Shown: in pieces, positions 1 through 9,092 of the stretch
How positions within the stretch are numbered: the stretch's first letter is position 1
Layout of the letters: every line of letters begins with the position of its first letter
Assembly (NCBI RefSeq): GCF_000757485.1
Contig: NZ_JPYO01000042.1
Span: 908,707 to 972,706, forward strand
DNA: 64,000 nucleotides
Reading direction: 5' to 3'
Source: Achromobacter sp. RTa
Lineage (GTDB): Bacteria; Pseudomonadota; Gammaproteobacteria; Burkholderiales; Burkholderiaceae_B
Translations under genes and position numbers: made by a program
Notes under the pieces: model-generated
Databases searched by the model: none
Told to the model about the DNA's origin: nothing
What the model saw: the letters and a program-made list of their open reading frames with translations, nothing else

Positions 1-1220
1 TGGCCTCTCGATCTGAAGCACCGCGCCGGAGGGTGTCAGACACGAATCGAATTTCGGCCGCCGACGCCGTTGGTGTCTGACACCCGGGGAGCGCCGGCTC
101 GATTCGTGCCATCGTCTCGTAAGGGTGTCAGACACGGGCGGAAGGGCATCGAAACGCGAGGCTGAGCCGTTTCTTGTGTCTGACACCCTGGGGAACCGGC
201 CTCTAGATCTGAAGCACCGCGACAAAGGGTGTCAGACACGGGCGGAAGGGCATCGAAACGCGAGGCTGAGCCGTTTCTTGTGTCTGACACCCTGGGGAGC
301 CGGCCTCTCGATCTGAAGCACCGCGCCAGAGGGTGTCAGACACGAATCGAATTGCGGCCGCCGACGTCGTTGGTGTCAGACACCCGGGAAGCGCCGGCTT
401 GATGCGTGCCGTCATTTCGTGGGGGTGTCAGACACGGGCGGAAGGGAATCGAAACGCGAGGCTGAGCCGTTTCTTGTGTCTGACACCCTGGGGAGCCAGC
501 CTCTCGATCTGAAGCACCGCGACAGAGGGTGTCAGACACGAATCGAATTGCGGCCGCCGACGCCGTTGGTGTCAGACACCCGGGAAGCGCCGGCTTGATA
601 CGTGCCGTCATTTCGTGGGGGTGTCAGACACGGGCGGAAGGGAATCGAAACGCGAGGCTGAGCCGTTTCTTGTGTCTGACACCCTGGGGAGCCGGCCTCT
701 CGATCTGAAGCACCGCGCCAGAGGGTGTCAGACACGAATCGAATTGCGGCCGCCGACGTCGTTGGTGTCAGACACCCGGGAAGCGCCGGCTTGATGCGTG
801 CCGTCATTTCGTGGGGGTGTCAGACACGGGCGGAAGGGAATCGAAACGCGAGGCTGAGCCGTTTCTTGTGTCTGACACCCTGGGGAGCCGGCCTCTAGAT
901 CTGAAGCACCGCACCAGAGGGTGTCAGACACGAATCGAATTTCGGCCGCCGACGTCGTTGGTGTCTGACACCCAGGAAGCGCCGGCTTGATGCGTGCCGT
1001 CATTTCGTGGGGGTGTCAGACACGGGCGGAAGGGAATCGAAACGCGAGGCTGAGCCGTTTCTTGTGTCTGACACCCTGGGGAGCCGGCCTCTAGATCTGA
1101 AGCACCGCGCCAGAGGGTGTCAGACACGAAGCGAATTGCGGCTGCCGACGCCGTTGGTGTCTGACACCCGGGAAGCGTCGGCTTGATGCGTGCCGTCATT
1201 TCGTGGGGGTGTCAGACACG
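1..1220. repeat. 196-bp tandem repeat array with palindromic GGTGTCWGACACC cores
   Basis: This gene-free stretch is a tandem array. Units beginning with GGTGTCAGACACGAATCG start at 32, 332, 528, 724, 920 and 1116, so the period is exactly 196 bp from 332 on. Between 32 and 332 lie one full unit and one 104-bp unit (228-331) that lacks the first part. Each unit carries four copies of the palindrome GTGTC(A/T)GACAC, with centres about 40, 52, 51 and 53 bp apart, giving about 25 copies in all. Units differ by a few substitutions. As 196 is not divisible by 3, open frames through it shift at every unit and are not believable genes. The array starts before the window edge and ends just before the 3' end of aapP. 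Function unknown. Confidence 0.95.
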
Positions 1221-1256
1221 AAGCACGTCATCATCATCACGGAGGCGGTTTTGGAA

Positions 1257-1997
1257 TCAGTGCAGGATCTGGCTCAGGAACAGTTTGGTCCGCTCGTTCT
1301 GCGGATTGTCGAAGAACTCGTCCGGGCTGTTCTGCTCGATGATCTCGCCGCGATCCATGAAGATCACGCGGTTGGCGACCTTCCGCGCGAAGCCCATTTC
1401 GTGGGTCACGCAAATCATGGTCATGCCGCTTTCCTGGGCCAGGTTGACCATCACGTCCAGCACTTCCTTGACCATTTCCGGGTCCAGCGCGGAGGTCGGC
1501 TCATCGAACAGCATGATCTTGGGGTTCATGCACAGGGACCGCGCGATCGCCACGCGCTGCTGCTGGCCGCCCGACAACTGGCCCGGGAACTTCGTGGCCT
1601 GTTCGGGAATGCGCACCCGCTCCAGGTACTTCATGGCGGTGGCTTCCGCTTCCGCGCGAGGCTTCTTCAGCACCCACATGGGTCCCAGCGTCAAGTTCTC
1701 CAGCACCGTCAGGTGGGGGAAAAGGTTGAAGTGCTGGAACACCATGCCGACGTCCTTGCGGATGGTCTCGATGTGCTTCAGGTCATTGGTGAGCTCGGTG
1801 CCGTCCACGATGATGTGGCCCTTCTGATGCTCTTCCAGACGGTTGATGCAGCGGATCATGGTGGACTTACCCGAGCCGGACGGTCCGCACACCACGATGC
1901 GCTCGCCTGGCGCGACTTCCAGGTTGATGTTGCGCAATACGTGGAACTGGCCGTACCACTTGTTCACGTCCTGCAGACTGATGATGGCATTGGACAT
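1257..1997 (-). CDS. aapP: General L-amino-acid ABC transporter ATP-binding protein
   Basis: ATPase subunit of a polar amino-acid importer, acting on the inner face of the cytoplasmic membrane. The 246 residues hold every ABC motif: Walker [10 protein letters not shown] at 38-46, Q-loop Q88, signature LSGGQ at 141-145, Walker B with DE at 165-166, and switch histidine H199. Length is normal for the GlnQ/AapP family. It is the last gene of an aapJ-aapQ-aapM-aapP operon read on the minus strand, about 60 bp after aapM. The order J-Q-M-P and the two long permeases distinguish this from a simple GlnHPQ system and point to broad L-amino-acid uptake; that specificity is inferred from family. Its 3' end abuts the palindrome array. 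Confidence 0.95.
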   Translation of the reverse strand: MSNAIISLQDVNKWYGQFHVLRNINLEVAPGERIVVCGPSGSGKSTMIRCINRLEEHQKGHIIVDGTELTNDLKHIETIRKDVGMVFQHFNLFPHLTVLENLTLGPMWVLKKPRAEAEATAMKYLERVRIPEQATKFPGQLSGGQQQRVAIARSLCMNPKIMLFDEPTSALDPEMVKEVLDVMVNLAQESGMTMICVTHEMGFARKVANRVIFMDRGEIIEQNSPDEFFDNPQNERTKLFLSQILH

Positions 1998-2057
1998 GCC
2001 TGTACTCCCATAGATATCGCTGGGCGCGCCCGCCAGTGGCGGACGCGCGGCAAGTTG

Positions 2058-3158
2058 CTAGCGTGCGTGGCCGGTGGCCAGGCGTTTCTCCAGCGCTTGG
2101 CTGTATTTGGACATGGAAAAGCAGAACACGAAGTAGATGAGCGAGATGAACAGGTACGCCTCCACCCCGAAGCCCCGCCATGCCGCGTCGGACAAGGCCG
2201 CCTTGGCCGCCAGCGTCAGGTCGAAGATGCCGATGATGACCACCAGCGACGTGTCCTTGAACAGGGCGATGAAAATGCTGACCAGCGGCGGGATCACGAT
2301 CTTCAGCGCCTGCGGCAGGATGATCTTGCGCATCTGCTGCCAGTAGCTCAAACCCAGGGAATCGGCGCCTTCGTACTGGCCCTTGGGAATCGCCTGCAGG
2401 CCGCCGCGCACCGTTTCGGCGATGTACGCCGCCGCGAACATGATGATCGCGATCTGCGCGCGCAGCAGCTTGTCGATGGAAAAGCCCTCCGGCAGGAACA
2501 GCGGCAGCATCACCGACGACATGAACAGCAGGCTGATCAGGGGCACGCCGCGGATCAGCTCGATGTACACGACGCACAGCGCCTTGATGGCGGGCATCTT
2601 CGAACGCCGGCCCAGCGCCAGCAGCACGCCGATGGGGAACGCGAAGGCAATGCCGAACGTGGACAGGATGAGCGTGAGCGGCAAGCCGCCCCAGCGCGCG
2701 TTTTCCACGTACGAAAGGCCCAGCACGCCGCCCCACATCAGGATCGCCACGGCCGTCAGGCCCACGGTCCAGATGACGGCGAGCTTCCAGTTCCAGAAAC
2801 GGCGGATACCGCTGCAGACGATCACCGCGACCAGGATGATGGTCGCGAGCAAGGGGCGCCATTGCTCGTCGAACGGATAGGTGCCGAACAGGATCAGGCG
2901 GTGCTTCTCGATGATGAACGCCCAGCAGGCGCCGCCGGAGGCGCGGCATTCCTGGGCGGTCGCCGCGTTGAAGTCGGCCTTGATGAATGCCCATTCCACC
3001 AGCGCCGGCACCGCCATGAGCAGGAACCAGGCCAACAGCACCGTGATGAGGATGTTCAGCGGCGACGAGAACAGGCGCGACTTGAGCCAGGCCCAGGGCC
3101 CCACATGCGAGCTGGGCGGCGGCATGGCCTCGGTGGGAGTATGCGTAGTGCTGCTCAT
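2058..3158 (-). CDS. aapM: General L-amino-acid ABC transporter permease AapM
   Basis: Second membrane subunit of the amino-acid importer, 366 residues. The N-terminal third has several hydrophobic segments (for example around residues 35-52 and 105-145). The conserved permease core follows, with the coupling-loop (EAA-type) motif GLQAIPKGQYEGADSLGL in the C-terminal third, which contacts AapP. Such long permeases with an N-terminal extension are typical of AapM rather than of GlnP or HisM. The start codon is one base away from the stop of aapQ, so the two are translationally coupled. Substrate range is inferred from the family. Confidence 0.94.
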   Translation of the reverse strand: MSSTTHTPTEAMPPPSSHVGPWAWLKSRLFSSPLNILITVLLAWFLLMAVPALVEWAFIKADFNAATAQECRASGGACWAFIIEKHRLILFGTYPFDEQWRPLLATIILVAVIVCSGIRRFWNWKLAVIWTVGLTAVAILMWGGVLGLSYVENARWGGLPLTLILSTFGIAFAFPIGVLLALGRRSKMPAIKALCVVYIELIRGVPLISLLFMSSVMLPLFLPEGFSIDKLLRAQIAIIMFAAAYIAETVRGGLQAIPKGQYEGADSLGLSYWQQMRKIILPQALKIVIPPLVSIFIALFKDTSLVVIIGIFDLTLAAKAALSDAAWRGFGVEAYLFISLIYFVFCFSMSKYSQALEKRLATGHAR

Positions 3159-3159
3159 C

Positions 3160-4350
3160 TCAACGCTCCACCAGCGCGATGCGCTTGTTGTACCAGTTCA
3201 TGAATATCGAGATCGACAGGCTGACCGTGAGATACGCGGCCATGATGATCAGGATGCCCTCGATGGCCTGCCCGGTCTGGTTCAGCGTCGTGTTCACCAC
3301 CGACACGATGTCCGGGTAGCCGATGGCCACCGCCAGGGAGCTGTTCTTGGTCAGGTTCAGGTACTGGCTCGTCATCGGGGGAATGATGACGCGCAGGGCC
3401 TGGGGCAGGACCACCAGGCGCAGCACCTGCTTGCGGCGCAGCCCCAGGGAACCCGCCGCCTCCCACTGGCCGTTGCTCACCGCCTGGATGCCCGAACGGA
3501 CCACTTCGGCGATGAACGCCGACGTGTAGATCACCAGGCCCGCAAGCAGCGCGGCGAATTCGGGCGAGAGCGTCAGGCCGCCCGAGAAGTTAAAGCCCTT
3601 GAGTACCGGCATGTCCAGCGTCAGCGACGCTCCGCTGACCAGCCACCCGATGATGGGCAGGCCGATGAGCAGGCCGATGGCGGCGCGGCCCAGCGGGAAC
3701 ACCCGGCCGGTGGCCTCCTGGCGCTTTCGGCCCCAGTGGCCCAGCACGATGATGGCGATGATGGCCACGGCCAGGCCGCCCAGCATCCAGTCCAGCGAGT
3801 TCCCTTCCAGCGCGGGAACTTTCAGGCCGCGGTTGGAAATGAAGACGCCGGGCAGCGGATTGTGCGCCTGGCGCGGGCCGGGCATGTTTTCCGTGATGAG
3901 CGCGTACCAGAAGAAGAGCTGCAGCAGCAGCGGCACGTTGCGCATCACCTCGACGTAGACGGAGGTGACCTTGGAGACCAGCCAGTTCTTGGACAGGCGG
4001 CCGATGCCGATCAGCGTGCCGAGTATGGTCGCCAGCACAATGCCGATCACGGCCACGCGCAGCGTGTTGAGCAGGCCGACCAGGATGGCGCGGCCGTAGG
4101 TGTCCGCGGGGGAATAGGCGATGGCGGTTTCGCCGATGGCGAATCCGGCCTCTCGGCCAAGAAAGCCGAAGCCCGTGGCGATGTTGCGCACGGACAGGTT
4201 GTGCAGCGTGTTTGTAACCAGGAACCACACGGCCCAGGCAACGGCAGCCAGCGCGAACACCTGGTAGACCACGGAGCGCACGCCGGGATCGTTCCAGTTG
4301 AGACGCCGCGGAGGTGCCGAAAGCGGGGCGTTTTTATCGGGAGTCGTCAT
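3160..4350 (-). CDS. aapQ: General L-amino-acid ABC transporter permease AapQ
   Basis: First membrane subunit of the importer, 396 residues. Like AapM it combines an N-terminal membrane part, a long insert (about residues 130-220) and a C-terminal His/Glu/Gln/Arg-type permease core with the coupling motif GIQAVSNGQWEAAGSLGL. It pairs with AapM as a heterodimeric channel. It follows aapJ after a 164-bp gap containing a strong hairpin, which is usual where a binding-protein gene must be expressed more than the membrane genes. Confidence 0.94.
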   Translation of the reverse strand: MTTPDKNAPLSAPPRRLNWNDPGVRSVVYQVFALAAVAWAVWFLVTNTLHNLSVRNIATGFGFLGREAGFAIGETAIAYSPADTYGRAILVGLLNTLRVAVIGIVLATILGTLIGIGRLSKNWLVSKVTSVYVEVMRNVPLLLQLFFWYALITENMPGPRQAHNPLPGVFISNRGLKVPALEGNSLDWMLGGLAVAIIAIIVLGHWGRKRQEATGRVFPLGRAAIGLLIGLPIIGWLVSGASLTLDMPVLKGFNFSGGLTLSPEFAALLAGLVIYTSAFIAEVVRSGIQAVSNGQWEAAGSLGLRRKQVLRLVVLPQALRVIIPPMTSQYLNLTKNSSLAVAIGYPDIVSVVNTTLNQTGQAIEGILIIMAAYLTVSLSISIFMNWYNKRIALVER

Positions 4351-4430
4351 ATGAATCTACAGAAGTCGAACATCCGGCGGCCGGGCCCTCGGCCCCGCCA
4401 CCCACTCCTGCCACCCGCTCGAGGCGGGCT

Positions 4431-4498
4431 AGGGCCTGTGCGACGCTCCATCCGGTGTCAACAGGCCCTAGGCAAAACGGAGCGCCAGGCTCCGTTTT
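4431..4498 (-). terminator. Hairpins between aapJ and aapQ (probable partial terminator or mRNA stabiliser)
   Basis: The gap between aapJ and aapQ holds two inverted repeats. One is a 10-bp perfect stem, AAAACGGAGC at 4474-4483 pairing with GCTCCGTTTT at 4489-4498 around a 5-base loop; A and T runs end the stem, as in a bidirectional terminator. The second has 9-bp arms AGGGCCTGT (4431-4439) and ACAGGCCCT (4461-4469). Being just downstream of the binding-protein stop codon, they probably reduce read-through into aapQMP or protect the aapJ transcript. The role is inferred. Confidence 0.7.
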
Positions 4499-4514
4499 AC
4501 CAGGCAGCCGCGCG

Positions 4515-5531
4515 TTAGCGCACCGGCCAGCCGTACATCAGGCCCCCTTGCTTGTAAGAGGCGTTCAGGCCACGCTCCAGCTTCATCGCGCTGCTCTTGC
4601 CCAGCGTGTTTTCGAAGCTCTCGCCGTAGTTGCCGATCTGCTTGATGATGTTGTAGGCCCACTTGTCATCCACGCCCAGGTTCTTGCCCATGCCCGGGGT
4701 CACGCCCAGGATGCGCTGGATGTTGGGGTTGGAGCTCTTGGCCATTTCGTCGACGTTGGCCTTGGTGATGCCGTATTCCTCGGCTTCCAGCATGGCGTTG
4801 AGCGACCAGCGCACGATGTTGAACCATTGCTCGTCGCCCTGGCGGACCATGGGGCCCAGCGGCTCCTTGGAGAAGTCTTCCGGCAGGATGATGAAATTGT
4901 CGGGCTTCTCGAGCGTCGTGCGGGTCGAAGCCAATTGCGACTTGTCGGTCGTGAAGGCGTCGCAACGGCCGGCCGAGAAGGCGCGGATGATTTCGTCGTA
5001 CTTGTCGATCACGACCGGCTTGAATTCGATTTTCTGGCCGCGGAACCAGTCGGCCAGGTTGAGTTCGGTCGTGGTGCCGGGCTGCACGCAGATCGTGGCG
5101 CCGTTCAGCTCCTTGGCGCTCTTCACGCCCAGCTCCTTGGACACCATCACGCCCTGGCTGTCGTAGTAGTTCACGCCCACGCCGATCAGGCCCAGCGTCG
5201 TGTCGCGCGTCAGCGTGACGGTGGTGTTGCGAGTCAGGACGTCGATCTCGCCGGACTGCAGCGCGGTGAAGCGTTGCTGCGTGTTCAGCGGGGTGAACTT
5301 GACCTTGGTGGAGTCGCCGAACATGGTCGTGGCGATGGCGCGGCACAGGTCCACGTCGATGCCCTTGTATTCGCCCTTGCTGTCCGCGATGGAGAAGCCC
5401 GGGATGCCCGTCGAAACCCCACACTGGACAAACCCTTTTTTCTTGACGTTGTCGAAGGTCGCGCCAGCGTTGGCTGCCGCGGAAGCAGCGAACAGGGCGG
5501 CGCCGACAGCAGCGAGTTTCAGTACTTTCAT
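4515..5531 (-). CDS. aapJ: General L-amino-acid ABC transporter periplasmic binding protein
   Basis: Periplasmic amino-acid receptor of the Aap importer, 338 residues. A Sec signal peptide (MKVLKLAAVGAALFAAS, cleaved near ANA-GAT) is followed by a type-2 solute-binding fold that opens with FDNVKKKGFVQCGVS, typical of AapJ. I chose the start at 5531 because the signal peptide begins there and GGAGAA lies just upstream of it; an in-frame ATG at 5654 would add 41 residues of no signal-peptide character. It is the first gene of the operon and has the upstream gap to itself, facing ftsE. Confidence 0.95.
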   Translation of the reverse strand: MKVLKLAAVGAALFAASAAANAGATFDNVKKKGFVQCGVSTGIPGFSIADSKGEYKGIDVDLCRAIATTMFGDSTKVKFTPLNTQQRFTALQSGEIDVLTRNTTVTLTRDTTLGLIGVGVNYYDSQGVMVSKELGVKSAKELNGATICVQPGTTTELNLADWFRGQKIEFKPVVIDKYDEIIRAFSAGRCDAFTTDKSQLASTRTTLEKPDNFIILPEDFSKEPLGPMVRQGDEQWFNIVRWSLNAMLEAEEYGITKANVDEMAKSSNPNIQRILGVTPGMGKNLGVDDKWAYNIIKQIGNYGESFENTLGKSSAMKLERGLNASYKQGGLMYGWPVR

Positions 5532-5839
5532 CGTGTTCTCCGTGTGGGATAAGGCGAATTCGCGCGGGGCCGGGTTGGGCCTACGCATGGGGCGGATGGT
5601 AGCGTCCGCGCCGCAGGCGGCGCATCCGGGAATTCCCTTGAAATATAGGGACACTGGATGAAATGAAACGCAGTTTTCATACGAAAAGAGGGACGCTTTT
5701 TCGCGCCGGGCCGCTATGAAGCAAGGCCTTGCTTCGGGCAGCAGGCGCCGGCAGGAAAATTTTCGCGCCTCATCGCCCTGTCGGCTTAGGCCACCTTAGT
5801 GTCCCCGAGTTACTATTGCGGCTTCATCTGACAGCCGCC
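5532..5839. other. Divergent intergenic region aapJ / ftsE
   Basis: This 308-bp gap must hold the promoters of both the aap operon (leftwards) and ftsEX (rightwards). An A/T-richer block lies at about 5638-5700, with CTATATTTC on the minus strand as a possible -10 region for aapJ, but I cannot pair it with a convincing -35 box. No repeat, operator or short gene stands out. Confidence 0.5.
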
Positions 5840-6562
5840 ATGATCGAATTCCAGCACGTATTCAAATCATATGGTCGCGGCCGCAATATCCTGGCCGACA
5901 TCAACTTCCGCGTGAGCGCGGGAGAGTTCGTTTTCGTATCGGGGCCGTCCGGCGCCGGGAAGTCCACCCTGCTCAAGCTGATCGGCGGGCTCGAACCCGC
6001 CAGCCGGGGGGCCATCCAGGTCAACGGCCAGCGGCTGGACAAGCTGCCCGCCCGCGCCCGGCCGTACCTGCGGCGCGCGGTGGGCGTCATCCTGCAGGAT
6101 ACGCACCTGCTGTTCGACCGCAGCGCATTCGAAAACGTGATGCTGCCCCTGGCGGTCACCGGCCATGCATGGAACTCGGCCGCCGCCCGCGCCCGCGCCG
6201 CGCTGGACAAGGTGGGCCTGTCGGGCAAGGAAGACCTGAATCCGATCGAACTGTCGGGCGGCGAACAGCAGCGCCTGGCGATTGCGCGGGCCATCGTGAA
6301 CCGGCCGGCGATCCTGATCGCGGACGAGCCCACCGCCAACCTCGATCACGACAACGCGCAACGCATCATGAACGTTTTCCGTGACTTCAACCGCGTCGGC
6401 GTCACCACGCTGATCGCTTCGCACGACCAGGAGCTCATGGCCGGCTACGCCACCCGCACCCTGCGCATCGAGCCTGGCAAGTTCGCCGACTCCCACGGCG
6501 CCGCGCAGCCTTCCGACGCGGGCGCCGCGCGCGGCCACGGCCAGCAAGGAGAAACGGCATGA
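5840..6562 (+). CDS. ftsE: Cell division ATP-binding protein FtsE
   Basis: ATPase of the FtsEX complex, which at the division septum activates periplasmic peptidoglycan hydrolases. The 240 residues carry Walker A GPSGAGKST, signature LSGGEQQR and Walker B ILIADEPTANLD. The start at 5840 (MIEFQHVFKSYG) matches the usual FtsE beginning; an upstream in-frame ATG would add 37 unrelated residues. The C-terminus is about 15-20 residues longer than the E. coli protein and rich in Ala, Gly and His. It overlaps ftsX by four bases (ATGA), so the two are coupled. Confidence 0.95.
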   Translation: MIEFQHVFKSYGRGRNILADINFRVSAGEFVFVSGPSGAGKSTLLKLIGGLEPASRGAIQVNGQRLDKLPARARPYLRRAVGVILQDTHLLFDRSAFENVMLPLAVTGHAWNSAAARARAALDKVGLSGKEDLNPIELSGGEQQRLAIARAIVNRPAILIADEPTANLDHDNAQRIMNVFRDFNRVGVTTLIASHDQELMAGYATRTLRIEPGKFADSHGAAQPSDAGAARGHGQQGETA

Positions 6563-7467
6563 ACGCCTGGCTGCGGCAGCACCGCTATGCGTTGATGGTC
6601 ACCCTGCGCCGGCTGGTCAAGCAACCGTTCTCATCGCTGGCCAACCTGCTCGTCATGGCGCTGGCGCTGGCTCTGCCGCTGCTTGGCAGCGCGATCCTGG
6701 TCTCGGTCCAGCCCGTGGCGCGGGAAATGTCCGTCACCCCGGAAGTCACCGTTTTCATGCGCGTGGACGCGCCTGCCGGCGCCGCCGCCGACGTGGCCAA
6801 GCGCATCCAGGGCGAATACGCGCAAGAGGTTCGCGCCGTGCGTGTGGTGGGCCGCGAGGACGCCTTGGCGGACCTGCGCGCCAACCCCGCCTGGCAGCAG
6901 GCGCTGGCCGTGCTGCCGGGCAACCCCCTGCCCGACGCGGTCGTGGTCACGCTGGCCGACGGCGAGGACCTGTCCGGCCGGGCGGACAAGCTTGCGACGG
7001 CCTGGAAGCAATGGAACCACGTGGACCTCGTGCAGCTGGACAGCGCCTGGGTCCAACGCCTGGAGGCGATCCTGCGCTTCGCCCGCATCGGGCTGGGATT
7101 CCTGGCGGCCTGCGTGGCCGTCGTGGTGCTGGCAACCGTCTTCAATACCGTGCGCATGCAGGCGCTTTCCCAGCGCGAGGAAATCGGCGTGGCGCGGCTC
7201 GTCGGCGCCACCGAATCGTTCGTGCGCCGGCCCTTCCTGTACCTGGGAGCTCTCTCGGGGGCCGTGGCGGCGCTGTTGTCCATCGGCGTGGCGGCAATTG
7301 CGCTGGCCCCGCTGAACGACGCTCTCGTCGGGCTGGCCCGCAGCTATGGGGCGGAGTTCGCCCTGCACTTACCCGGCCCGGCCGTGCTGATCGGCGCCGT
7401 CGTGGCCGCTGCCGCCCTGGGCGCCCTGTCCGCCCGCTGGTCGGTTACCCGCAGCACGCGCTTCTGA
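6559..7467 (+). CDS. ftsX: Cell division protein FtsX
   Basis: Membrane partner of FtsE, 302 residues. One membrane segment lies near residues 22-45, followed by a periplasmic domain (about 46-165) that in this family contacts hydrolase activators. Three further membrane segments lie near 170-200, 220-250 and 270-295. The run QREEIGVARLVGAT before the third segment is a conserved FtsX feature. Start ATG overlaps the ftsE stop. The operon seems to end here, as about 300 bp without a gene follow. Confidence 0.94.
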   Translation: MNAWLRQHRYALMVTLRRLVKQPFSSLANLLVMALALALPLLGSAILVSVQPVAREMSVTPEVTVFMRVDAPAGAAADVAKRIQGEYAQEVRAVRVVGREDALADLRANPAWQQALAVLPGNPLPDAVVVTLADGEDLSGRADKLATAWKQWNHVDLVQLDSAWVQRLEAILRFARIGLGFLAACVAVVVLATVFNTVRMQALSQREEIGVARLVGATESFVRRPFLYLGALSGAVAALLSIGVAAIALAPLNDALVGLARSYGAEFALHLPGPAVLIGAVVAAAALGALSARWSVTRSTRF

Positions 7468-7769
7468 CGGCTGCCCAAAGGCTTCGTATAGCCCCCCTTC
7501 GTCCCCGTGATCCGGGGAACGGTTCCCGCCCGCCTGTGTAGCATGCTCGCATGCACTCTGGCGGGCGCGCGTATTAGCCGTCCGCTGGTTTCAAAAACCA
7601 GGGACGCACCGCACCCTGAGCCGGGATCGTCCGTTACACAGGATTTCTCCCGCTTGTCGCCCGGATATGCAAGAATAAAGCGACATTTTCTTACATTTTT
7701 TGAAATAAAGCCGTTTTACCACCAGCTCCTTCGTGACCCACTCGCCGTCCTTGTCTCCTATCCCGCCCC
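7468..7769. other. Intergenic region ftsX / cheD
   Basis: This 302-bp gap has a short hairpin (CCCCG 7503-7507 with CGGGG 7513-7517) that lacks a T-run, and an A/T-rich block at about 7668-7720 that is unusual for this window and probably holds the cheD promoter. I looked for a flagellar sigma-28 promoter and did not find a correctly spaced pair. Confidence 0.5.
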
Positions 7770-8483
7770 ATGGCCGCCCGTCTTGAAGCCCGCGCAACGC
7801 GCCACTATTTCGATAGCGCGTTCCAGTGTCAGGCGGTGAAAGTACTGCCCAACGAGTACTACGTCACCGACGAAGACCTGATGATCTCGACCGTCCTGGG
7901 GTCGTGCGTTGCCGCCTGTATCCACGATCCCGTGACGGGCGTGGGCGGAATGAACCATTTCATGTTGCCGGAAGGCGACATGCAGTCGCCCGCCTCGGCC
8001 ACTATGCGCTACGGCGCATTCGCCATGGAAGTGCTGATCAACGAACTGCTGAAGGCCGGCGCCGTGCGCTCGCGGCTGGAAGCCAAGGTGTTCGGCGGCG
8101 GCGCCGTGCTTTCCGCCATGCAGCAGATGAACATCGGCGAGCGCAACGGCCAGTTCGTCCTCACTTACCTGAAAACGGAAGGCATCCCCGTCAAGGCGCA
8201 GGATCTGGGCGACGTGCACGCGCGCCGCATCAATTACTTCCCGCGGGACGGCCGCGTGATGGTCCGCAAGATGGCGCCGCACCACCAGCGCGCCGAGGAA
8301 CTCATCGCCAAGCGCGAACAGGCGGCCGCCCAGAGCGTGCAGGCCAAAACGGAAAGCCCTCCGCGCGTGGAGCGTTTTTCCCGGCCGGGCGTGGAACGCT
8401 TCGACCGCCCCGCCCGGCCCGGCGTGGAGCGTTTCGACACGGGCGTCACCCGCCGGCGCAGGCCCGAGACCACGGGCAGCTGA
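7770..8483 (+). CDS. cheD: Chemoreceptor glutamine deamidase CheD
   Basis: CheD deamidates glutamine residues of methyl-accepting chemotaxis proteins to glutamate and also modulates the CheC phosphatase in some bacteria. The protein has 237 residues. The catalytic Cys lies in [11 protein letters not shown] near residue 49 and the His in [10 protein letters not shown]. The catalytic part fills about residues 1-190. The C-terminal tail holds a short repeat of the form (P)GVERF(D/S) three times, which is not part of the usual domain. No other chemotaxis gene is nearby, so it is an orphan copy or detached from its operon. Confidence 0.93.
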   Translation: MAARLEARATRHYFDSAFQCQAVKVLPNEYYVTDEDLMISTVLGSCVAACIHDPVTGVGGMNHFMLPEGDMQSPASATMRYGAFAMEVLINELLKAGAVRSRLEAKVFGGGAVLSAMQQMNIGERNGQFVLTYLKTEGIPVKAQDLGDVHARRINYFPRDGRVMVRKMAPHHQRAEELIAKREQAAAQSVQAKTESPPRVERFSRPGVERFDRPARPGVERFDTGVTRRRRPETTGS

Positions 8484-8513
8484 ACCGCGCGGCCGTGCCC
8501 CTACAATCACGGC

Positions 8514-9044
8514 ATGTCGACCGTCCGCCTCTTCTACGCGCTGTGGCCCTCGCCCCCGCTGGCAGGATCGCTTGCGGCCTGGGCGGAACAGGCCCGGCCC
8601 GGTTGCGGCGGACGCGCCATGCGCACGGAAACCCTGCACATGACCCTGGCCTTCCTGGGGCCGGTGGATGCCGCGCTCGCGGACGAGCTGGCCGCCGCGA
8701 CGCCTGAGAAACGCATCGCTCCCGGAGAGATCCAGGTGGACCGCTACGGGGTGTTCGGCCGCCAGCGCATCCTCTGGGCCGGCCCCGACAGCACGCCCGC
8801 CGGCCTGCAGGCCGCGCATGACGGGCTATGGCAGTGGCTGGCCGGATTCGGCCTGGGCGCGCCGCAGCACCCATTCCGCCCGCACGTCACCCTGCTGCGC
8901 AACATCGAGCGGCCCCAGCCGCCCGCCGACGCGCCCCCGCCCCTGCTGTGGCGCTACGACCGCATGGTGCTGGTCGCCTCCGAATCGCTCACGGGCGGCA
9001 GCCGCTACCGCATCGTCGCGCAGTCCCGGCCGCAACCTGCCTGA
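8514..9044 (+). CDS. thpR: RNA 2',3'-cyclic phosphodiesterase
   Basis: Member of the 2H phosphoesterase (LigT/ThpR) family, which hydrolyses 2',3'-cyclic phosphates on RNA ends and can ligate tRNA halves in vitro. The 176 residues contain both catalytic H-x-T-x motifs, HMTL at 42-45 and HVTL at 124-127, spaced as in the family. Start ATG at 8514 is 30 bp after cheD. Physiological role is unclear in most bacteria. Confidence 0.93.
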   Translation: MSTVRLFYALWPSPPLAGSLAAWAEQARPGCGGRAMRTETLHMTLAFLGPVDAALADELAAATPEKRIAPGEIQVDRYGVFGRQRILWAGPDSTPAGLQAAHDGLWQWLAGFGLGAPQHPFRPHVTLLRNIERPQPPADAPPPLLWRYDRMVLVASESLTGGSRYRIVAQSRPQPA

Positions 9045-9092
9045 CCGCCCGCTCTGGCACAATCGGACGGTCGCAACAACCGCCGGACCGCC

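Noticed and set aside
36..1199. Repeated minus-strand open frames of about 91 codons in the tandem array
   Set aside because: They restart every 196 bp in a shifted frame, have no ribosome sites, and only exist because the palindromes lack stop codons in that frame.
1..1220. CRISPR array
   Set aside because: The repeat unit is 196 bp and nearly identical throughout, with no unique spacers of 30-40 bp and no cas genes nearby.
1203..3203. Long plus-strand open frame of 666 codons opposite aapP and aapM
   Set aside because: It is the antisense of two clear ABC transporter genes; its His/Asp/Gln/Arg-rich composition is typical of a shadow frame in G/C-rich DNA.
7668..7769. Sigma-28 flagellar promoter for cheD
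   Set aside because: TAAA-like elements are present but no GCCGATAA-like element at the required spacing.
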